Source: a virus
Direction: 5' to 3' (one strand)
Length of the DNA stretch: 64,000 nucleotides
Virus record (IMG/VR): IMGVR_UViG_3300044522_000126
Coordinates: 1 to 64,000 of that record
Part shown: in pieces, positions 20,126-28,800 of the stretch
Numbering within the stretch: the first letter of the stretch is position 1
Layout of the letters: each line of letters opens with the position of its first letter
Made by a program: the position numbers and the translations under genes
Notes under the pieces: model-generated
What the model was told of the DNA's origin: nothing
The model's input: only the letters and a program-made list of their open reading frames with translations
Databases searched by the model: none

Positions 20126-21994
20126 ATGAGTTTAACAATAGACAAACAAATTTTAAGCGATATAACAGTATACACTAAATATGCAAAATACCTACCAAGT
20201 AAAGAAAGAAGAGAGACATGGGAAGAATTAGTGACTAGGAATATGGAGATGCATATATCAAAGTTTCCAGAAATGAAAGAATCAATCGAACAGATTTATG
20301 AAAATTTTGTATTTAATAAAAAGGTTCTACCGTCTATGCGTAGTTTACAATTCGGAGGTAAAGCTATTGAACTTAATAACGCTCGCATTTATAACTGCGC
20401 TTTCTTACCTATTGATAGTATTCATAGTTTTTCCGAGACTATGTTTCTACTACTTGGCGGCACAGGCGTCGGTTACTCGGTACAAAATCATCAAATTGAA
20501 AAACTACCTGAGATTAGGAAGCCAAATTACGATCGTAAGAAAAAGTATGTAGTTCAAGATTCTATTATTGGTTGGGCAGATGCAGTTAAAACCTTATTTA
20601 AGTCTTATACTGGAGGATTAACTTCTCATATAGAGTTTGATCTTTCTGATATTAGACAAAAAGGAGCGTTATTAGTTACCGCTGGAGGTAAAGCACCAGG
20701 TCCAGAACCATTAAGAATTGCTTTAGTTAAGATAGAAGCTATTTTAAGAACCAAAGACGATAGATCAAAACTTACTGATATTGAGTGTCATGATATTCAA
20801 TGTCATATTGCTGATGCAGTATTAGCTGGTGGTATTAGAAGAGCAGCTATGATTAGTTTATTTGATCTTGATAGTACTGCAATGCTTAATTGTAAAGCAG
20901 GTAATTGGTGGGAAGACAATCCACAAAGAGGTAGATCAAACAATTCAGTAGTACTTTTAAGACATAAAATTGATAAGAAAACATTTGACAAAGTTTGGGA
21001 ACGTATTGAAGCTTCTGGATCGGGCGAACCAGGAATTTACCTTACTAATGATAAAGATTGGGGTACTAATCCTTGTTGCGAAATTGCTCTACGACCTTAT
21101 CAATTTTGTAACTTAACAGAAATTAATATGTCTGACATTGAAAATCAAGATGATTTTAACGCTAGAGCATCCGCAGCATCATTTCTAGGTACGTTACAGG
21201 CATCGTATTCTGATTTTCATTATCTACGTGATATTTGGAAAAAGAACACAGAGAAGGATGCGTTATTGGGTGTATCAATGACTGGTATCGCCTCTAAATC
21301 TAACTTAGAATTAAATTATGAAGAAGCTGCCAAACACGTTAAAGTTACAAATATTGAAACTGCTTATTTGCTTGGGATTAATACTGCTGCTAGGACCACT
21401 GCTGTTAAACCTGCAGGAACCACCAGCTTGGTGCTTGGCACTTCTAGTGGGATTCACGCTTGGCACAATGATTATTACATTCGTAGAATGCGATTAGGTA
21501 AGAATGAAGCGATATATTCTTATTTAGCAATTAATCATCCGGAGTTATTGGAAGACGAATATTTCAATCCAACAGCACAGTCAGTCATATCTGTTCCTCA
21601 GAAAGCTCCAAATGGCGCTATTACAAGACATGAGTCTACGTTAGATTTATTAGAAAGAGTTAAGTTAATATCTAAAGACTGGGTTAAAGTAGGTCACGAT
21701 AAAGGTAATAATACTCATAATGTATCTTGTACTGTCTCTGTTAGAGATGATGAATGGAAAATTATTGGTGAATGGATGTGGGCAAATAAAGATTATTATA
21801 ATGGATTATCTGTTTTACCTTATCATGGTGGAACATACAAGCAAACCCCGTTTGAAGACTGTACTAAAGAAGTTTATGACGAAATGATGTCTACTTTGAA
21901 AGACGTTGATCTATCTAAGGTAATTGAAATACAAGATAATACTAACTTTGGTGAGTCAGTTGCCTGTGGACCAGGTGGTTGCGAAATAACATAG
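20126..21994 (+). CDS. nrdJ: Class II (B12-dependent) ribonucleotide reductase
   Basis: The 622-aa protein has YNCAFLPID (first redox Cys), GGTGVGYSVQ, NPCCEIAL and FCNLTEIN (active-site thiyl Cys region) and ends ESVACGPGGCEIT, where the C-terminal Cys pair would re-reduce the active site. This is the pattern of monomeric adenosylcobalamin-dependent ribonucleotide reductases. It makes deoxyribonucleotides without oxygen and without a second subunit gene, fitting the absence of nrdB here. No intein or split is seen. Confidence 0.9.
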   Translation: MSLTIDKQILSDITVYTKYAKYLPSKERRETWEELVTRNMEMHISKFPEMKESIEQIYENFVFNKKVLPSMRSLQFGGKAIELNNARIYNCAFLPIDSIHSFSETMFLLLGGTGVGYSVQNHQIEKLPEIRKPNYDRKKKYVVQDSIIGWADAVKTLFKSYTGGLTSHIEFDLSDIRQKGALLVTAGGKAPGPEPLRIALVKIEAILRTKDDRSKLTDIECHDIQCHIADAVLAGGIRRAAMISLFDLDSTAMLNCKAGNWWEDNPQRGRSNNSVVLLRHKIDKKTFDKVWERIEASGSGEPGIYLTNDKDWGTNPCCEIALRPYQFCNLTEINMSDIENQDDFNARASAASFLGTLQASYSDFHYLRDIWKKNTEKDALLGVSMTGIASKSNLELNYEEAAKHVKVTNIETAYLLGINTAARTTAVKPAGTTSLVLGTSSGIHAWHNDYYIRRMRLGKNEAIYSYLAINHPELLEDEYFNPTAQSVISVPQKAPNGAITRHESTLDLLERVKLISKDWVKVGHDKGNNTHNVSCTVSVRDDEWKIIGEWMWANKDYYNGLSVLPYHGGTYKQTPFEDCTKEVYDEMMSTLKDVDLSKVIEIQDNTNFGESVACGPGGCEIT

Positions 21995-21995
21995 T

Positions 21996-22559
21996 ATGAT
22001 ATATATAGAAGACGATTTCTTAGATATTAATCTAATTAATTATTTAAACAATGACAAAACAGACTTCCAGGAAATAAAGACTCCTGGAAAGTCTTTTTGG
22101 GTTAAAAAACCTACTGAGAATTTTGTAGAATTAGTTTGTGAAAAGTTATCTAAAATAGAAAACTGTACCATACAACCGATATTAAGTTTTTTTAGAGAGG
22201 CAAAAGAAGGACAAGACAATGATTGGAGAATACATAATGATTCTATTATAGAAGGTCAACAACCAGACAGAGCAATAGTATTATATGTTTCAGAAAACAA
22301 TTATTGTGACTTAAATGGAACCGCTTTTTGGGAACATTGGAAACATGGAGAAAAACTTGAAAATATTACACAGAAAGAATTTGACAGACTATTAATAAAA
22401 GACTCTAATGATAGAGATAAGTGGTTATTAAAGTCTGTAATAGGTCATAAACAAAATAGATTGTTATCTTATCCATGTAATTATTTTCATAGTAAATATC
22501 CTAATGAATTTTTGAATAGTAGAAAAGTATTTGTAATGTTTTATAAAACGATAAAATGA
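21996..22559 (+). CDS. 2OG-Fe(II) dioxygenase-like protein
   Basis: The 187-aa protein contains H80-x-D82 in WRIHNDS, a distal His at 165 (FHSKYP) and an Arg at 176, the iron and 2-oxoglutarate ligands of prolyl-hydroxylase-like dioxygenases. The spacing is right for the jelly-roll core. Substrate is unknown. It lies directly after the reductase and close to the dCMP-type synthase, so oxidation of a DNA base is one option; protein hydroxylation is another. Confidence 0.75.
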   Translation: MIYIEDDFLDINLINYLNNDKTDFQEIKTPGKSFWVKKPTENFVELVCEKLSKIENCTIQPILSFFREAKEGQDNDWRIHNDSIIEGQQPDRAIVLYVSENNYCDLNGTAFWEHWKHGEKLENITQKEFDRLLIKDSNDRDKWLLKSVIGHKQNRLLSYPCNYFHSKYPNEFLNSRKVFVMFYKTIK

Positions 22560-22762
22560 AAGAACAAAGTTTAATTGAAATGAAAAACAAAGTTGAAGCC
22601 TTAGTTAGAGTTGTACAACAAGTAATGCATGAACAACAACATCTAACAGTACTAGCTGCTGGTACATTAGAGACCTTAAAACTAATGCCAGGTTATGACG
22701 ACGCTATTAAAGCGATGACTGAAAAAGCTAAAGAAGAAGTTGAAAAAAAATTAGAAGAATAG
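22556..22762 (+). CDS. 68-aa coiled-coil protein
   Basis: The whole peptide is helical with heptad-type hydrophobic spacing and a basic/acidic C-terminus (KAKEEVEKKLEE). It overlaps the oxygenase end by four bases and is the last gene of the rightward arm. Confidence 0.65.
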   Translation: MKEQSLIEMKNKVEALVRVVQQVMHEQQHLTVLAAGTLETLKLMPGYDDAIKAMTEKAKEEVEKKLEE

Positions 22763-22784
22763 TTATTATTATTGTTAATAGAAA

Positions 22785-22820
22785 AAAGGGGATCACAATT
22801 AAGTGTATCCCCTTTCTCTT
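22785..22820. terminator. Bidirectional terminator between the two arms
   Basis: AAAGGGGAT/ATCCCCTTT plus an inner CAC/GTG form a 12-bp stem with one bulge. Read on the plus strand it runs into TTTCTCTTT; on the minus strand into TTTTTTC. It separates the convergent transcription arms. Confidence 0.9.
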
Positions 22821-22823
22821 TAT

Positions 22824-22860
22824 AGGAACGTTGAGTATGGTGCTCATTGTGTTTGTTCCT
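22824..22860. other. Second hairpin at the arm junction
   Basis: AGGAAC/GTTCCT closes a stem with inner TGAG/CTCA. It touches the stop codon of the 2700-aa gene and probably adds to termination or protects mRNA ends. Confidence 0.6.
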
Positions 22861-25800
22861 TATTTTAATTCTGGCATAACCAATCCTCCGCCACCTTTTA
22901 ACTCAGGTATTTTTAAAGTTCCTTGTTGATTCATTTGAACAGGTGCTGATTGACCTTCTCCTAAATTCCATTCAGTATAACCCATTACGAAAGCTACTCT
23001 TTGCCAAGTTTGGTATTCGTCATCTAAAGCGTTTTTAATATTCTGCATTTTTTGATACATTCTATCGGCAGGTAAATTAAAAGTAAGAGATGTTAAAGAT
23101 GTCAAAGCTTCTATCGCATACGTATTTGACAAACTAAATCCTTCATATTCTATTTCAGCAGCGTTATATTCTACTGCTTTATAAGCCTTAATAAAACTTC
23201 TTAGTTTTATACCTATAGAAGGCGAAATGTTTGCTAATTCTGCCGCGACATCTCCATAACCTTTAGGATCACCGCTTTTTTCGTACCATTTTACTAAAGC
23301 ATTTTTAACGGTGGTTAACATTACACCTGTCAAACCAGTACCTCTTATTAAAGTATCCATAGCTCCGTTTAGCATTCTCCATTTAGCTTGATCGTATTTA
23401 CCTTCTTTTTGTTCTTCATCATCGTCAAAAAGTAAGGCGAATAAAGCATTTTGTAAAAAGTTAAACATTAAGTTCTGAATTGTAGAATAATATACTATTT
23501 TAGCTACATTATTTGGAACACTTCCTCTTCCTTTCGCTATATCAATAAAAGATTTTTTTATTATCCTAGAATACTGAAATGGTGTATTCATAAACGATAG
23601 AAGCAACCTCCCTTTTGTACTAGCTTGATTAGCTGATATTTTAGAAACGTCGGCAGATTGTTGTGATATTTCTGATGTTTCATAGAAATCACGCATTGTA
23701 ATCTTTTCAGCCTCATCTTGTGAATAACCTTGTTTTAAATAAGTGTTAATTCTATTTCTGTAAAAACCTGCACCACCAAACGCTATCGCAAAACTATCCA
23801 TAACTCTTGTAGGAGTAAATCCTTGTTTTAAGAACCAGTAATTAGCAGCTTTGAACTTATCCATTAGTGTATTGTTTCTAGGATCATTCATTAACTGAGC
23901 AAACTCTGCTTCTGCAACATCATTCATTAAACCAGATCTCCTGTCTTTAAGATAATTAGAATTCCATATTGTTAAGAAATCTTTAGTGTATTGTTTTATA
24001 TTAAGTAACGCTAACCCAGCTTTTACAACGTTGTTATCTCCAGTATTTATATAGTTGATACCACCGATGACTTGTAACAAAGCAGATCTAGTATTCCAGA
24101 ACATCGTAACAGCGGTTGATCCATTTATCCAATTTAAAAGACCATCAGAAGCGCCTTCAGCTCTGTTACTACCAGTTTTCATTCTGTATAACATGTTTTC
24201 TAGAGCTTTAGAATATTTTCTACCATATAAAGCTTCTATCTTGCTCATGTTTTGTTTAGAGAAGATTTTATCAACATTAGTTTGCCAAACGCCTAAATAC
24301 TTAGTTCTGTTTGACTTCGATATAACATTGTTAATATCTCCAACTACACTACCAAATCCCCAGTTATGATCTGGTTCAGTATAACCATTAGGTTGTTTAG
24401 ATAATAAAGAAACGTCTTGAGCAAAATCTCTTAATCGTTTATCTTTTCTAACTAACTCTTTTAAATGCCATAGATCTTTTTTATCTAATCCAGGCACTTC
24501 GTAACCAGCACTATTCCAAAGATAAACCCTAACAGCTTGATCTACTAAGTAACCACCGTAACCAGAATCTTGCTTAAGTTCTTTACTTATACCTTTATAC
24601 TTTTTATTTATTAAGTCTTTCCAGTCTTTGTACATAGTCTGTCTAGACTTCATAACGTTTAACATGGCTTCACTATAAGGTTTTAGTAAATTATCAACTA
24701 AGAAATCCATTTGGTCTTGACCTTGTTGACCTTTACCAGAACCTAAAGTGTATAGCAAACCTAAGAAATCCTCATCTTCAGGTGGCAAATATATGTCGTA
24801 CTTACCTATGTTCTTACCTAAGTTCTTAGCAGTCTCAGGAGAGAAAGTTTCTGAAGCTTCTACACCTTTATTTTGCTCTATGATTTCGTTCATTCCTTGC
24901 TCAAGGTTATTATTTAACCTCATTCTTTCTTGAACTTTATCTGACTTAAAGTCTAATGCATCTAAAACTTGTTTTGTCAAAGGTCCTTCTGCATTCTTTT
25001 TAACTCTAAATTCAAAATCATTATATCCTTCTGCTACTTTTTGAATTATAAAATAAGCAGTTGATTTGTCTGACATTTTAGATCTACTAGGTACTTTAAA
25101 GGTTATTTTACCGCCTTGAACTTCTTGTAATTGTCTTTTTAATTCTTTTTTCTTTACTTTATCAGTTTCTTTTTCTATTTTTTGATTTAACTTTTCAGTC
25201 TCTTCTGTTTCAGCATAAGTTGCTGTTTTTGCTCTTTCAATAGCGTTGTCAATGTCTCTAGCAACTAACCATTGTTTACTAAATGGAAGTCCTTCTAAGA
25301 AGTTTGATAGTTTACCGTTTTCTTCTTCAGCTAAACTAAACTTTATTATGTCTGGTTTGTTACTAATTTTTTTTGTTATAGAAGTTTTAGGCATGTTTCC
25401 AAACACAATAACGGGTGTTCCTTCTATTACACCGTCTTTATCATATATATCTTCTTGACCAATATCCCAACTTAGATTTCCTTTTATAGTGGCCCAATCA
25501 ATCCAATCATTTAGTATTTCGTTGGCTTGGCTTGTTTTTATTATATCTCTTAAATCTGCTCTAAAAATTCCATTATTATTGTTTTTTATTTCTTCTACAG
25601 CTTTTGGATATTTTTTCTTTATTATTTCGTGAAAATTACCAACGTCGTTAATGTCTGGTATTATTATCGCGTTAGACAAATCTTTAACTTTAGTTTCGTA
25701 CATAACACCATCACCCCAGTCACCCACGGTATCATCATCAACATAAAACCACAACGCTTTCATATCGTCGTCTCTAAAAGTTCTATCTAATGATTCTGAC

Positions 25801-28800
25801 CCAGAATGATATAAAGTATGGTTTTTTAGTTTGTCTTGAAACTCTATATATTTTTTAGAGCTAGTTAAACCTTTAAATTTTTCTTTAAACTCTTTATTTT
25901 CTTTAGTTTCTGCTAAACTAAACTTAACAATATCACTTTTACCTTTAGACATGTCTTTTAGAACCTCTGCTCTTAACACATCGTCTTTTAAACTATTATA
26001 CAAGTTTACATTTCTATCTGCTACCCTGTCCAAGAAGTCTGGTTGTCTAAGAAGTCTTCTAGCTTCTTGCAAAACCATAACATCTCCAAACAATTCCATT
26101 AAAGCGGTTCTTCTATCAAAATAAGCTGTTGGAACTAATCCTTTACCAGTTTTTTCATTAAGTTCTGGTTCTTCTAGTTTAGCAATTTGTTTACTAGCAT
26201 TATCACCTCCATATATCTTAAGAATACGAGTTGCTTCTTCTACACCATAATATGATTGCAAGAATTTAGTTCTAGTTATATCACCTATTTTTCTTAAGTT
26301 TCCTTTTTCGTCAAATTCTTTTAATCTAGGTGGTAGTTTTTTAGAAGCATAACTTGATTCGTTAGTAACTGGATCTACCGGGTGATTTATTACGTCGTAA
26401 AGTAATTGCCATTCGCGATACATTAACGATTCTATTTCTGGACCATTTTTAAAAGTCATTCTCCTTGCCATTGTTTTTGACATGGTAGAAAGTCTTTCTT
26501 TAAAATTTCTATATTCTAGAGTTTCAATGTTTGGAGATCTTAATATTTCACGAGCAACCTCATCAGTAATGATTTTAGCAGGTGTATCTTGAATAGAAAG
26601 AGCTTCAAATGTATTTACTGTCATTCCTGTAGAAAGATCATAAGATTTGAAAGATTTTAAACTTTTAAGTTCTTCTTTTTCTTCGTATGTTAAGTCTTTT
26701 TTATTCTGTAATTCTAATCCTCTTTCTAGATCTTTTAATTGTCTTTTTAATTCTACTATTTTAGCTGGATCAGTTTCTGTTCTTAGTTTTTTATTAGCAG
26801 CAATAGACATGTCTGATACTTCTGTAACAAAGTTACTACCAAATGGTACAGTTTCAATATCTATAGGTTTACCTTGTTCGTCTACGAAATTAAACACTGG
26901 ATCACTAAGTAATACAGCTAGTCTACTTTGCTCCTCTTCAAAGTCTTGTTCTGCTTCATACACAGAATCACCTTCGTCAGCTAAATAACTAGAATCACCA
27001 CCAAAACCATCTACAATAGTAGATTCTTTAAACATTTCTCCTTCGATGTCTTCCGTAAACTTTTGTGTTGTAACGTTTCCAGTTTTAAGAGCATCTTTCA
27101 TCTTATTGCTAAGTTGAGAATTTATCCAAGCATTAAGGTCGTCGTTTTCTTTTACAATACCTTTTTTACCTTGGTAACCTTTTTCGTCTTGCGCTTGTAC
27201 TTTGTCTTTGAATTCTTTACTATTAGGATCTAATCCTTTTGATTCTAACTCTTGTTTGTATTCTTCTCTTTTAGCAAGAAACTCTTTGTTAAAGTTTCTA
27301 ACATGAGGTATCATAGCTATTTGTGTTTCACTTATGAAATCATACTCACTAAAATCAGGTAGATTAAAATAACCTAAACCTTTTGCTTTTCCTTTTATTA
27401 TATATTCATATTCAGTAAGAATATCGTACAACGTAGTTTTTCTATCGCTGTTTATATCTTTACTCCAAGTATCTTTATTATAGGTTTTATTTATATCTTT
27501 CTTAATATCTTCTGAAGATTTTCTATCACCTAAAGAGAATTTAGGTCCTGATGTTGCTGCTTGTGACCGCACTACATTTCCACCGATTTCTTTTGACAAT
27601 GCTTCTTTGTTTATATTAGCGCCTTTTGTACCCATTTTAGTAAAGGCTTTACCCCATTTACCTGATTTAGCACTTGCATTGTAATCTTTTATAAAATTAT
27701 AAACATCTTTACCAGAGTCAAACTTTATATCTCTAATGCCTAAATATTGCAAAACACGTCTAATAGTATCGCCAAGTTTTGTAAACGTACCTTCATTATA
27801 AGTAATATATCCAAGACGTAAAGCATCAGAATATAAAGTCATCACTTCCTCCCATCTATTACCTTCAGACTTAGCAACATCAGCATCATGTGCTTCTTGA
27901 GTTTTCTCTCCTGCTTCAAGTTCTTTTAAACTTTCTACTTTTTGTTGTCTAGATCTATCAGCATAAAGATTTAATCTTTCAATAAATTTGTCTGGAGTTA
28001 CTCTTTCATCAGATCCTTTTTCTCTAAGAGCTTTATCAAGTTTTATCAATTCGCCACCTAAAGAAGCTCCTAATAACATTTGAGCTTGTGGACTATTCTT
28101 TATAGTTTTTTGAAGTAAACCATGTAGGAATTCGTGTTGTTGTATACCTGAATCACCAAGTTTAAATGCTACTTCTTCATTTTGTAATATAACTTGAAAA
28201 CCTTCTGGTATTAAATCTGGATCTTTAGAATATTTCTTTAAAACATCTGAAGTAAGAGCAAATCCACCTTCTTGAGACCAATCATCCGCAACGTCTTCTG
28301 GAACGTTTAATTCATTAACAAGATATGTTTTTAAGTCTTCAGAAGTAGAAAAGTTTTTCATTTCGATGTCTTTTACAACACCTTTTTTAATAGCTGCTTC
28401 TATACTTTTATTTTCCAAATCCATTTGGTCTTTAAAATATATTTTAGCAATGTTTTCTCTTATACCGTCTATTTTTTCATCTATTTGTGGATGAAAAGCT
28501 TTATCTGTAGTTTCTTTCTCGTCTTGAAGTTTTGTAACTTTGTCTAACTCCCTCATTATAGGCATCGCACCGTCAGCAGATACATTTTTAGGTACTTTAT
28601 TTACATTGTTAGCATAAATATCTACATCTTTCTTTAAGTTATCTGCTTGTTCTGCTGTAAACACTTCTTTAGTTACTAAACCATCTATGATCTTAGTAAA
28701 CTCTTTTTTATTTTTAGCTAAAGTACTAAGAGAAGTAAGGTTGTCTGTCGCTTGGTCTCCAGCATGGAAGTTAGGTAGTTTTGCTTTTGATATTAAACCA

